Positions 32,756 to 41,181 of a stretch of 42,146 nucleotides of DNA are shown here, piece by piece. The notes beneath the pieces were generated by a model, which was not told where the DNA came from, made no database searches, and saw only the letters and a program-made list of their open reading frames with translations. Source of the DNA: Singulisphaera sp. GP187 (GTDB taxonomy: Bacteria; Planctomycetota; GCA-002687715). Within the stretch, counting starts at the first letter, position 1. The number at the start of each line of letters is the position of its first letter. The stretch is taken from positions 1 through 42,146 of the forward strand of contig CAMDTN010000020.1 of assembly GCA_945907755.1 (NCBI GenBank), in the 5' to 3' direction. A program made the translations under genes and the position numbers.

Positions 32756-33781
32756 ATGAACACGCAAGGACTGGCGCGTTGGCTGCGTGGTGAAAAGCGC
32801 AGTGTGTGGGGTGAGGTGCTGCGAGCATTGTTGTTGCCGCTGGCGCTGCTCTATGGGTTGCTGGCGTGGGTTCAAGGCGCGTGCACGCGCACGATGCCCC
32901 TGCCAGTACCTGTCATCAGCGTAGGCAATCTGGAGCTTGGCGGCACGGGCAAGAGTGTGCTGGTGCGCTGGCTGGGGTTGCGTTTACAGGCGCAAGGCTT
33001 GCGAGTTTTGGTGGTTGCGCGTGGGTACGGTGCGCCCACTGCAGCAGGTTTGGACGAAGAAGGGGCCGAATTGGAGGCGGCAGGGTTGCGCTGTGCTCAG
33101 GGCCGCAAGCGCCACTCCACTGCCATGGCTGCTTTGGCGCAAGAGCCTGCGGATGTGATCTTGCTCGACGATGGTGCGCAACACCGCCGTGTGCAGCGCG
33201 TTGTCGAGATTCTGCTGTATGACGCAGCAAGGCCGCTCGGCGCTGGTTGGCCGTTGCCCGCGGGCAGCCTGCGCGGTTTTGCTTGGGCCGCCCCGCGGCC
33301 GCACTTGGTGGTGCTTACGCGCGTTGACGAAGTGGATGCTGCCACGCTGCAGCACACACGCGAGCTGTTGGAATGGATGCATCCGGGGGTGCCGCAGGTG
33401 TGCATGATCCACGCTCCGATGCTGTTGCTGCCAACGGGTGCTGTCGCTGCTCTTGCTGGCAAGAGAGTGTGCCTGTTGAGCGGGATGGCGCGGCCCGCGT
33501 CCTTGCACCGCGTGGCGACAAGCGTTGGAGCAGTCGTGGTTCACGAATACGCTGCCGCTGACCACCATCCGTGGACCCAGCACGAACTATCAGCCGTGGA
33601 TGCGCAAGCGCGGCGCGCTGGGGCGGAATTGCTGCTAACAAGCGGAAAAGACTGGCCTAAGCTGCGTTTCATGGCGACCGAGCTGCCCTTGCGGGCCTTG
33701 CAGGTGCAAGCTCAATTCGAGCCTGATGAGGTGGGCATCATCGACGCGATTCTGCGCGCCGCATTGCCGCCCCGTACATAG
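32756..33781 (+). CDS. lpxK: Tetraacyldisaccharide 4'-kinase LpxK
   Basis: This 341-residue inner-membrane-associated kinase phosphorylates the 4' position of the lipid A disaccharide precursor. An N-terminal membrane helix (LLLPLALLYGLLAW) precedes the P-loop VGNLELGGTGKS; the family motif LLDDGAQHRR is intact. Its presence implies an outer membrane with lipid A. The ATG at 32756 follows a TACGGT hexamer 10 bp upstream. The 1-bp gap to the next gene, an FHA-type activator, places lpxK as the first gene of a four-gene unit. Confidence 0.93.
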   Translation: MNTQGLARWLRGEKRSVWGEVLRALLLPLALLYGLLAWVQGACTRTMPLPVPVISVGNLELGGTGKSVLVRWLGLRLQAQGLRVLVVARGYGAPTAAGLDEEGAELEAAGLRCAQGRKRHSTAMAALAQEPADVILLDDGAQHRRVQRVVEILLYDAARPLGAGWPLPAGSLRGFAWAAPRPHLVVLTRVDEVDAATLQHTRELLEWMHPGVPQVCMIHAPMLLLPTGAVAALAGKRVCLLSGMARPASLHRVATSVGAVVVHEYAAADHHPWTQHELSAVDAQARRAGAELLLTSGKDWPKLRFMATELPLRALQVQAQFEPDEVGIIDAILRAALPPRT

Positions 33782-33782
33782 A

Positions 33783-35699
33783 ATGAACACCATGGCAGCC
33801 TCAGTGGAAAGTGCGGATTTGGAAGACGGATGTGCGCGCCTGCAGATTCAGTCGCCAGCCGGGTTGGTGGAAGTGCCGCTGGGGCCGCAGGGTGTGCGCA
33901 TCGGCCGTGGCGAGGAAAACACAGTTGTGTTGGCGGACCCACGGGTGAGTCGCGAACACCTGCTGGTCGAAGTGGACGGGGCCGCCGCGCGTTTCGCAGA
34001 CCTTGGCAGCCAGAACGGCACTTGGTGGCGCGGACAGCGCTCTAACGCGGGTTCGTTGGCGCTGGGCGATGCGGTGCGCATCGGCAATTCGACCGTGCGC
34101 TTGGTCGCCAGTGCTGCGACACACTTGGTCACAGCGGTGGTGGCTGGCGGCGTTCCTGGAGCCGATGCGCTGGAAGCGTTGTTGCATCTGGATGAGCATG
34201 TGGTGCTGGATCCCGAAGCGCCGGACCTCTTGGAGCGAGTCTTGGATGCAGCCATTGCTTGCACTGCTTCCGAACGCGGTTTTATTCTGGAGCATCGGCC
34301 TTCTGGCATGGTGCTTGCTGCGGCGCGGGGTTTGGATGGCGATGGTGTTCCAAGTGCAGAGCGTGAGCTGTCGTGGTCGATCGCCATTCGCGTCGCCACG
34401 AGTGGTGACGACATTATGCTGGCGGATGCTCGCGACGACGGCCGTTTCAGCGGACAAGAATCTGTCGAATCGTTAGGACTGCGTTCAGTGCTGTGCGTGC
34501 CCATCCGCACACAGGACGGCATCCGTGCGGTGATCTATTTGGAGCATCGCGGTGTGAGCGGTGCTTACAGCACGCAGCAGCGCCTCTTGCTGCGCCTCTT
34601 TGCGAACAGGGCGGCGCTGGCGTTGCAATCAGGGGACCGCTTGGCGCGTTCGGCCCGCGAGCTGTCCACAGCAGAGGCACGCAACCTGCGGCAAGCAGTG
34701 GTTTTGCAGCAGCGGGACGCAGAACTGAGTTCGCTGCGCGCGCCAACCGCCGTGTTGGCAGCAGAGCAATTGCGCGGCACCAGCGCAGCCATGGTCGCGC
34801 TCCGCACGGCATTGCAGCGCATGGCTGCTACAGATTTGCCGCTGTTGCTGCGTGGCGAATCCGGCACAGGCAAGGAACTGGCGGCGCGTGCGGTGCACGC
34901 TTGTTCGCCGCGCCATGCTGGGCCATTTTTGGCGCTCTCTTGCGCGGCAGTTCCAGAGGCCCTGGTTGAAAACGAATTATTCGGGCATCGCCGGGGCGCC
35001 TTCACTGGTGCGGAAGAATCTGCACCAGGGCTGTTCGAGGCCGCTGATGGTGGCACGTTGTTTCTGGATGGCATTTGCGAGATGTCGCTGGCGGTGCAGG
35101 CGCGCTTGCTGCGAGTGCTGGAGCAAGGCGTTGTGCGGCGCATCGGCGACCGCGACGAGCGCGCGGTCAATGTGCGCATCGTGACTTCAACGACAGAAGA
35201 CCTTGCGCTGCGAGTGCGCAGTGGCGCCTTCCGTGAGGATCTGTATTACCGCCTACATGTGTTGGAACTCGTGTTGCCGGCGCTGCGAGAGCACAGGGAG
35301 GACATTCCCGAGATTGCGCTGTTCTTGATGCAGCGGCACGGCGGTGTCGAACGCCCGGAGCTGACGCCTGCAGCGTTGGCGGCGTTGGCAGCGGCGCACT
35401 GGCCAGGCAACGTGCGACAACTCGAAAACGAAATGCGGCGGCTGGTGGCGTCGGGGCTGAAGCATGTGGATGTCGCGGACCTAGACCTCAGCGCAGCAGC
35501 ACCCACGCCGCTGTTGCGCGTTGAAGGCGTTGCCTATCCCGATTTGACCAGCATGACTGAAGCGCTGGAAGTGCAGCAGATCCGGCTGGCGCTTTCGCAG
35601 GCGGCAGGCCAGAAGACCAAAGCCGCAGAGTTGTTGGGGATCACGCGCTTCACGTTACAGCGCAAGTTAGAGAAACACGGAATTGGAGACGGACCATGA
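33783..35699 (+). CDS. FHA-GAF-AAA+ sigma-54-type activator with altered catalytic residues
   Basis: This 638-residue protein has an N-terminal FHA domain (about 25-110: IGRGEENTVV, SREH, GSQNGTW), a GAF domain (about 150-285), a AAA+ domain (about 330-560) and a C-terminal Fis-type helix-turn-helix (KTKAAELLGITRFTLQRKL). Walker A GESGTGKE (358-365), the sigma-54 contact loop GAFTGA (405-410) and the arginine-finger segment FREDLYYRL are intact. Walker B reads FLDGICEM, with D429 followed by G430 instead of Glu. The usual NCAAL is SCAAV (S386), and the sensor I Asn is Thr (STTEDL). FHA domains bind phosphothreonine. The stop overlaps the next gene by 4 bp, and a receptor-like kinase lies two genes downstream. 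The alternative start is Met4. Confidence 0.93.
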   Translation: MNTMAASVESADLEDGCARLQIQSPAGLVEVPLGPQGVRIGRGEENTVVLADPRVSREHLLVEVDGAAARFADLGSQNGTWWRGQRSNAGSLALGDAVRIGNSTVRLVASAATHLVTAVVAGGVPGADALEALLHLDEHVVLDPEAPDLLERVLDAAIACTASERGFILEHRPSGMVLAAARGLDGDGVPSAERELSWSIAIRVATSGDDIMLADARDDGRFSGQESVESLGLRSVLCVPIRTQDGIRAVIYLEHRGVSGAYSTQQRLLLRLFANRAALALQSGDRLARSARELSTAEARNLRQAVVLQQRDAELSSLRAPTAVLAAEQLRGTSAAMVALRTALQRMAATDLPLLLRGESGTGKELAARAVHACSPRHAGPFLALSCAAVPEALVENELFGHRRGAFTGAEESAPGLFEAADGGTLFLDGICEMSLAVQARLLRVLEQGVVRRIGDRDERAVNVRIVTSTTEDLALRVRSGAFREDLYYRLHVLELVLPALREHREDIPEIALFLMQRHGGVERPELTPAALAALAAAHWPGNVRQLENEMRRLVASGLKHVDVADLDLSAAAPTPLLRVEGVAYPDLTSMTEALEVQQIRLALSQAAGQKTKAAELLGITRFTLQRKLEKHGIGDGP

Positions 35700-36694
35700 T
35701 CAAGCTCGTTGGGAGAGTTGCGTTGGTTCTGTGGTGCGCTTGTTCTTGGCTGCAGGGGCAAGACGCCAAGGATGAGGCCACTGAAATAGCGACAAAGACA
35801 GGGTTGGTGCTGGAATCGCAAGAGAGCGACCACTTTGTTTTTTTGTGGGGCGTGCCGCGTGCCGCAGGGCAGCCCTCTCTGCTGGCAGCGGAAGCAGCAT
35901 GGTCTGAGTTTTCGAAGATGAGCTCGGTGACTGACGCGGGGCTACTGTTCGGATCGCGCAAGCCGCTGATCGCACTGTTCGCAGCCAAGACGGGCTACGA
36001 CAAATTTGCAGATTGGTACGACGCGAAATTTACGCCGTATCCCGGCTTTGCAGAAAATGTGAAGCGCGCCGTGTTTTGGCCGCAGCCCACTCCGCGCATT
36101 GCCACATTCACGCACCTCAAGCCCAACACTCCGGAGTCTGCGCGCAACATCATCGCGCACGAAGTGGGGCACCTGCTCGTGATGCGTTGGAAATATCACA
36201 ACAACTTCTTGCCGCCGTGGTTTGAAGAGGGCTTCGCTTGCTGGCTCGAAGCCAAGACTCTTGGGCGCAACAATTGCTACTGCTTTAGCGGTGGATACGG
36301 CGACCGCGCGACACGCTTGGACAAGATCAACGACATTGAATGGCCGCGCTGGAAATCGTCGGTGGCACAGCAGGTGCGGGGCAAGTCCGACAAGGCTCTG
36401 CGCACCATCGTTCCAATGCCGTTGTCCGACCTTGCTGCTCCAGAGATGGGCAAGGCTTGGTCCATTGTCGATTACATGGCTTCGCAGGGCGGCGACAAGC
36501 TGCTGCTGTTCATCGAGAAGTTCAAAGCCCATTGGCCCAAAGAGATTGTCTTTGAACACAATGCAGCGAAGGCAGCTGCACAGGAGCAGGCGCTGCAAGA
36601 TGTGTTTGGGAAAGACTTCGACAGTTTCGATGCTGCCTGGCGTGAGTGGGTGCTGAAAAACTACAAGATCGTTTCGGGGGCCGCGGTGAAGTGA
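35696..36694 (+). CDS. Secreted gluzincin-like metallopeptidase (DUF1570 / peptidase MA-like)
   Basis: This 332-residue protein has a signal peptide (ending near LQGQ). Zinc-binding HEVGH is at 155-159, and 19 residues on comes WFEEGFACW with E178 as the likely third ligand, the gluzincin arrangement of peptidase MA-like proteins. The substrate is unknown. The ATG overlaps the activator stop (ATGA) and the stop overlaps the kinase start (GTGA), so it is firmly embedded between two signalling genes. It may process or sense a periplasmic signal for the receptor-like kinase, but that is inference. Confidence 0.83.
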   Translation: MIKLVGRVALVLWCACSWLQGQDAKDEATEIATKTGLVLESQESDHFVFLWGVPRAAGQPSLLAAEAAWSEFSKMSSVTDAGLLFGSRKPLIALFAAKTGYDKFADWYDAKFTPYPGFAENVKRAVFWPQPTPRIATFTHLKPNTPESARNIIAHEVGHLLVMRWKYHNNFLPPWFEEGFACWLEAKTLGRNNCYCFSGGYGDRATRLDKINDIEWPRWKSSVAQQVRGKSDKALRTIVPMPLSDLAAPEMGKAWSIVDYMASQGGDKLLLFIEKFKAHWPKEIVFEHNAAKAAAQEQALQDVFGKDFDSFDAAWREWVLKNYKIVSGAAVK

Positions 36695-39531
36695 GCGATG
36701 CCGCGGGAGAACTCCCTCAGATTGAAGGCTTCCGCATCATGGAGGAGATCGGGCGCGGCGCGGGGAGCCGCGTGTTCAGAGCGGTTCAATTAGGGGTCGA
36801 TCGCGTGGTGGCGCTGAAGGTAGTCCCTTGCGCCAGTCGCGTTACCGCAGAGCGTTTGGCCCGCGAAGCACGGATTAGTGGCGGGCAAGACCACCCCGGG
36901 TTGGTGCGTGTCCATGCGGCAGGTGCCGCGCCAGGCGTCTGCTGGCTGGCCATGGAATTCATCTGCGGTGAGAGCTTGCAGCAACGCATGGAGCGAGGCC
37001 CGTTGCCGTGGACGGAGGTGTTGGATCTGCTCACGCCAGTGCTTGAAGGACTCGCCTCGCTGCATAGCCAAGGTGTGGTGCATCGCGATCTCAAACCAGC
37101 GAACATCCTCGTCGACAAGCAAGGCCACGCTCGCCTGAGCGATTTCGGTCTGGCCCGCGCTGCGGAAGATGCACGCCTTACCGTTGAATCTGGCACGCTT
37201 GGCACGCCGCTGTACATGGCCCCAGAGCAAGCCAACGCACCGGCTGCTGTGGATGCGCGCGCCGATGTGTTCAGCGCGGCGGTCACGATTCATGCACTCT
37301 TGTGCGGGCGCTCTCCTTTTGAAGCAGGCAGCATTGCTGCAGTGATTGCGCGGGTGCTGACCGAACCGTTGCCGCCGCTGGAATCTGCGCACGCCGTGCC
37401 GCGCGGGCTGGATCCATTGCTCGCTCGCGCTGCTTCGAAGACACCTGCGGCGCGGCCCGCGGATGCAGCAGAACTGCTCTCGCGGTTGCAGGCGCTCGGC
37501 AAAGTTGCTGCACCCCATAGGCAGCGCCGTTGGCGTTGGGCAGCGGGTGCGGCTTCGTGCTTCGGGTTGGCGCTGCTTTTTTGGGCCGTCACTGGTAGAG
37601 ACACAGATGTGCCGATTCATGTTGCAACGGCGCCACAGTTGGTGGCTGTGCCGCTGGCTGATGCCATAGTGAGCGAGGTCCCTCCTGCGGCGGCGGTCGA
37701 GCGTAGTAGTGATGCCGCGGTCAACGCATTGCCGGCCGCAGCCGTAGCGAGTGTGGCCGCTGCGGAAGCGGCGCGAGGTGCCAAGCTGCTCGTGGCTTTG
37801 GCCGCGTGTTGTGCACCAGCGACTGCTGCAGCGTTAACACGAGCGGAAGCCGAAGAAATCGTGGCGGCCTGCGTCAGCGACCACGGCTGCGAGCATCTGC
37901 AGGATTCACTGTTGCGCATGAGTGTTGCAACAGCGCGGCAGAAAGCGGTGGAGCGTTTGTTGCAAGCAGCAACGGATGCGTGGGAGGCTGCGTTGTATGC
38001 GGTGGGCACCATGCGCACAGCGGGAGACTTTGCTGCGGCCGCACTTGGACTGAACGCGGCGGAGGCACAATTCGCTGCAAAGATTCCCGGAGCAACACAA
38101 CGCATCCGACAACTACTGGAAGAATTGGAGCACGACGAGCGCACGCGCAATCAATGCTTGGATGCAGCACTTGCAAGTGTCGAGATGCTCTTGGCCCGCC
38201 GAGCAGAGGAGAGCGTGCTGGTTGGGCCGCGTGCCGCATTGCATGCTGCGCTGACTGCGTTGCCGCAGCTTCCGCTGCATCCAGATGTACAAGGACTAAA
38301 CGAGCAAGCAGCGCGCGAGCTCGTGCAAGCGCTAACAACACTGCCGACCCTGCAGGCACTAGCCTTGGCGCGAACGGCTACGTCGGTGGGCGCCCAGTAT
38401 CCGTTGCGCTTGCGCGGGGAACCGGGCCGCGGGCAACGTGTGTTGTTGGAACTGTTGGAAAATGCTTGCGAATTTGAGCGCTCTGAAGACAAGCAGAAAA
38501 CACGGGTCGCATGGGCAGACCTTGATGCTTCGACCCAGGTGGCACTGGCCGGTCTCGATCGCGATGCTGCTGCACCGCTGCTGCTGTTGCTGGGGCGTTT
38601 GGCCGTTGGTGACGGCAGCAGCATTTGGGAGTCGTTGCAGCAACCGAGCACTAACACGCTGCGCCTTGCTGCTGCGTGGCGGCGTGTGCGGCGCGAGGGG
38701 TTGGCCACCGAGAACGAGCTTGCGGCTGCAGATGCGCTGGCAGAGGCTGCAGCAGCTATGGGACGCGGGGATTGCGCCGCCGCCGTGCAGCATGCGCAGA
38801 AGGTGAATTCACTGCGCACGAAGTCGGGTGCTCGTGCGGGCCCTGCGTGGCCTGCATTGCTGCGAGAAGCGCGGGCCATCGATGAACAGTGTGCGCCCAT
38901 CGCAGAACGCATGGCGCGTTGGCGTGCCTCGGGTTGGACGCCGCAGATCGACTGGGATGCGCGCATTCTGCGTGCGGTGCTGGCTTCGCAAGAGAGCGCG
39001 CTGACACTGCCTGCGAGTGCATTGATTCGTGAAACGGGATGGGATCTGCAACCAGCGCAAGATGCAACTGGCGGCATTGAAGTGCGTCTGCCCGAAGGAG
39101 AATTGAGCCTTTGGTGCGACACTCCAGGGTTTAGTGGGGTGTTGCTGGGTTCCTGGGGCAGCGAGAGTTTCGTGATCGTCGGCGTCAGCAGTGATGCGCG
39201 CGGTGCCAAGGGCGAAGCGCTGCACGGCATCGAACGCGGCATTGCGCGCACTGTTCAGGTGCACCGCGCGGTGGCCTATCGCGGGCCGTTACAGGCTTGG
39301 GCACAAGCGTGGCCACAGGCTGTTCCGTTCCGAATGCCAGTGACACCACAATGGCAGTTCGCACGGCTAGCGAATGGCAAACGCCAAGTGTCTTGCGGGA
39401 CCGCGCTGTTGGATTTGGATGGTGCGCGTCCGGACGCAGCAACTGCGGCAGCACCGCTAAAATTGCAAGCGCCCCAGTCGCTACGACTGGGGCACCTGCG
39501 TCTCACGGCGCCGTTGGATCTACGCCGCTGA
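36691..39531 (+). CDS. Receptor-like Ser/Thr protein kinase with large C-terminal region
   Basis: This 946-residue protein has a canonical N-terminal kinase domain: IGRGAGSRVF, VALKVV, HRDLKPAN, DFGLA and MAPEQ. One transmembrane helix lies at about 281-303 (RWAAGAASCFGLALLFWAV). About 640 Ala/Leu-rich, probably alpha-helical residues follow on the outer side, without a domain that I can name. The kinase side faces the cytoplasm. The start is GTG at 36691, forming GTGA with the gluzincin stop; the frame is open upstream, but only inside that gene. It is last in the lpxK unit and a natural candidate to phosphorylate a partner of the FHA activator. Its TGA abuts the convergent lamin-tail gene's stop in TGATCA. 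Confidence 0.92.
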   Translation: MSDAAGELPQIEGFRIMEEIGRGAGSRVFRAVQLGVDRVVALKVVPCASRVTAERLAREARISGGQDHPGLVRVHAAGAAPGVCWLAMEFICGESLQQRMERGPLPWTEVLDLLTPVLEGLASLHSQGVVHRDLKPANILVDKQGHARLSDFGLARAAEDARLTVESGTLGTPLYMAPEQANAPAAVDARADVFSAAVTIHALLCGRSPFEAGSIAAVIARVLTEPLPPLESAHAVPRGLDPLLARAASKTPAARPADAAELLSRLQALGKVAAPHRQRRWRWAAGAASCFGLALLFWAVTGRDTDVPIHVATAPQLVAVPLADAIVSEVPPAAAVERSSDAAVNALPAAAVASVAAAEAARGAKLLVALAACCAPATAAALTRAEAEEIVAACVSDHGCEHLQDSLLRMSVATARQKAVERLLQAATDAWEAALYAVGTMRTAGDFAAAALGLNAAEAQFAAKIPGATQRIRQLLEELEHDERTRNQCLDAALASVEMLLARRAEESVLVGPRAALHAALTALPQLPLHPDVQGLNEQAARELVQALTTLPTLQALALARTATSVGAQYPLRLRGEPGRGQRVLLELLENACEFERSEDKQKTRVAWADLDASTQVALAGLDRDAAAPLLLLLGRLAVGDGSSIWESLQQPSTNTLRLAAAWRRVRREGLATENELAAADALAEAAAAMGRGDCAAAVQHAQKVNSLRTKSGARAGPAWPALLREARAIDEQCAPIAERMARWRASGWTPQIDWDARILRAVLASQESALTLPASALIRETGWDLQPAQDATGGIEVRLPEGELSLWCDTPGFSGVLLGSWGSESFVIVGVSSDARGAKGEALHGIERGIARTVQVHRAVAYRGPLQAWAQAWPQAVPFRMPVTPQWQFARLANGKRQVSCGTALLDLDGARPDAATAAAPLKLQAPQSLRLGHLRLTAPLDLRR

Positions 39532-40560
39532 TCAGAGCACGAGCGTGGTGGACAGCAGTGCTGTGACCGCTACCGGCACGCTAGCGGGGTCCAGAATCAC
39601 CGCTTGGTGGTACAGCACGAAGCCGCTGAGGACCGGCAACGGCGGCACAAACATGCTTGCGTTGCTCTCGCCAAAGGGACCGCACAGATTCACGCCGTAG
39701 TCGATGAACACGCCATTTGTCGGATCCAGCGACATCCAGAACAGCGCGTCCATGTCGATGGAAAGCGTGAGGGTGCCGAGGGGAAAGCCCGTGTTGCCGA
39801 AGGACGCAGCCAAGACGCGAGGAGCAACGCTATGGCGCGGGCTCAGAATCTGGATGCCAACGACAGTACCGATGGTCGCCGGCGCGGTGTTGCGCAAGAA
39901 CGCGACCGTACTGTCGAGCGAATTGCATGTGCCTGGCGTGCCGTGATCGGTGCTGTTAGGAACGATGCTGGTGGAGGGACCAACATTTCCCGGCGCAAAC
40001 CAACTCAGGCTCAGATCACGCCGTTCGTAGGAAGTGCCGTTGTAGGTGCTGCTTGGCGCAGGCAGTGCCGCCGCTGCGGCTTGAGCGGCATACGGTGATG
40101 CGGCGATTGTTCCGTAGCCAGCGACATCCAAGGTTTGTCCGAGGGAGTCACGGAAAATGATCCCGTCGCCGGTGGCGCTATTGCCCATGAGCAGGTTGCC
40201 CGTCGTGGTGCAAGCAGGGGCGCCGCAACCGACATAGGAATACACCAGTCCGGTGGGGACGATGGCGGCAGCCGCTGCGGCGGTGCGCACGAAGGCGCAA
40301 CTTTGGCCAGGCGCCACAACAATGCTTGCACCAATGCTGACGCTCACGGGTGCCGCTGTCGTGATGTCCGAGAACGAGCAGCCGAGCAGCTCCACGCTGT
40401 GAGTGCCGATGTTGGTGATCTCGAAGAACTCGGAGTCTTCATCGAAGAGAGCAGCGGGGTTGGGCATGAGTTCGGTGATAACGATCTCTCCCGCGACCGG
40501 GCCTGGGGTTTGGGACATAACTGACGCAGCAAGACACAGTGCGACGGCGATCGATTTCAT
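39532..40560 (-). CDS. Secreted lamin-tail-domain protein
   Basis: This 342-residue protein has a signal peptide (MKSIAVALCLAASVMS) and then a lamin tail domain (about residues 24-160), recognised by VITELMPNP, EFFEITNIG and VELLGCSF. The C-terminal part is rich in Ser, Thr and Pro and ends in a strand-rich segment (LYHQAVILDP) resembling the closing module of many planctomycete surface proteins. The role is unknown; lamin-tail domains in bacteria usually belong to exported nucleases or adhesins, and no nuclease motif is seen. The ATG has GGAG 7 bp upstream. The gap 40561-40753 behind it holds no gene. Confidence 0.82.
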   Translation of the reverse strand: MKSIAVALCLAASVMSQTPGPVAGEIVITELMPNPAALFDEDSEFFEITNIGTHSVELLGCSFSDITTAAPVSVSIGASIVVAPGQSCAFVRTAAAAAAIVPTGLVYSYVGCGAPACTTTGNLLMGNSATGDGIIFRDSLGQTLDVAGYGTIAASPYAAQAAAAALPAPSSTYNGTSYERRDLSLSWFAPGNVGPSTSIVPNSTDHGTPGTCNSLDSTVAFLRNTAPATIGTVVGIQILSPRHSVAPRVLAASFGNTGFPLGTLTLSIDMDALFWMSLDPTNGVFIDYGVNLCGPFGESNASMFVPPLPVLSGFVLYHQAVILDPASVPVAVTALLSTTLVL

Positions 40561-40753
40561 GGGGAGTCTCCGTTGGGTGAATGAGAGTAGCGGATGCACG
40601 CAGGAATTGAGCAATCTCGGTGGCTGGTTTTCAGCGGATCGAGGGGGCCGGGGCGCACTGAGTCTGCGCCATCCATCCGCTGGGGATATTGCACCTTCCG
40701 GCGCTCCCGCAACCAGCATCTCGTGCTGGCATCAGGGCGGCGTAGAAGTCGCA

Positions 40754-41173
40754 TCAAGCGTCGGTCAAGCTGGCTGGCGGAGCGTCGGGAGTCGGTTCTG
40801 GGGTTGAAGGGGCGGCATGACGCGCGTCGTCCTCGGCGCGAACATCTCGCAGTAAGCGCGTCATGCGGTCGACGCCTTCGATGGACTCGTCGAACTCGAA
40901 CTGAATAATTGGGGCCCTGCGCAAGCGCATGGATTCGGCGATGGCGCGCTGCACATAGGGCCGCGCCGCTTCCATGGCCGCTGCGGTGGCGCGCCGTGCG
41001 CCGCCTTCTTCAAGGCACGACCAATAGATGCGGCAGCCTTCGAAGTCGGAACTGAGCTTCACCTTGGTCACCGTGACCATGCCGATCCGCGGGTCTGCGA
41101 GATCGCGCTGGATCACGGTGGCTGCCTTGCGCAGGATGGCGTCTTGAAGTCGTTTGAGTCCGCGTGAGGCCAT
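40754..41173 (-). CDS. rbfA: Ribosome-binding factor A
   Basis: This 139-residue KH-like protein assists late 30S subunit maturation. LADPRIGMVTVTKVKLSSD and the end of the domain (LRRAPIIQFEFDESI) are typical. The C-terminus has an extra Pro/Ala-rich tail of about 25 residues (APSTPEPTPDAPPA). It lies 8 bp downstream of infB, the usual order in the nusA-infB-rbfA operon. No Shine-Dalgarno sequence precedes the ATG, so translation may depend on coupling to infB. A 6-bp hairpin at 40713-40729 is the only terminator-like structure after it. Confidence 0.94.
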   Translation of the reverse strand: MASRGLKRLQDAILRKAATVIQRDLADPRIGMVTVTKVKLSSDFEGCRIYWSCLEEGGARRATAAAMEAARPYVQRAIAESMRLRRAPIIQFEFDESIEGVDRMTRLLRDVRAEDDARHAAPSTPEPTPDAPPASLTDA

Positions 41174-41181
41174 CGGGGGCT

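Noticed and set aside
40713-40729. Hairpin CCAGCA-TCTCG-TGCTGG downstream of rbfA
   Set aside because: Well placed, but the stem is short and no T run follows on the minus strand, so I do not call a terminator.
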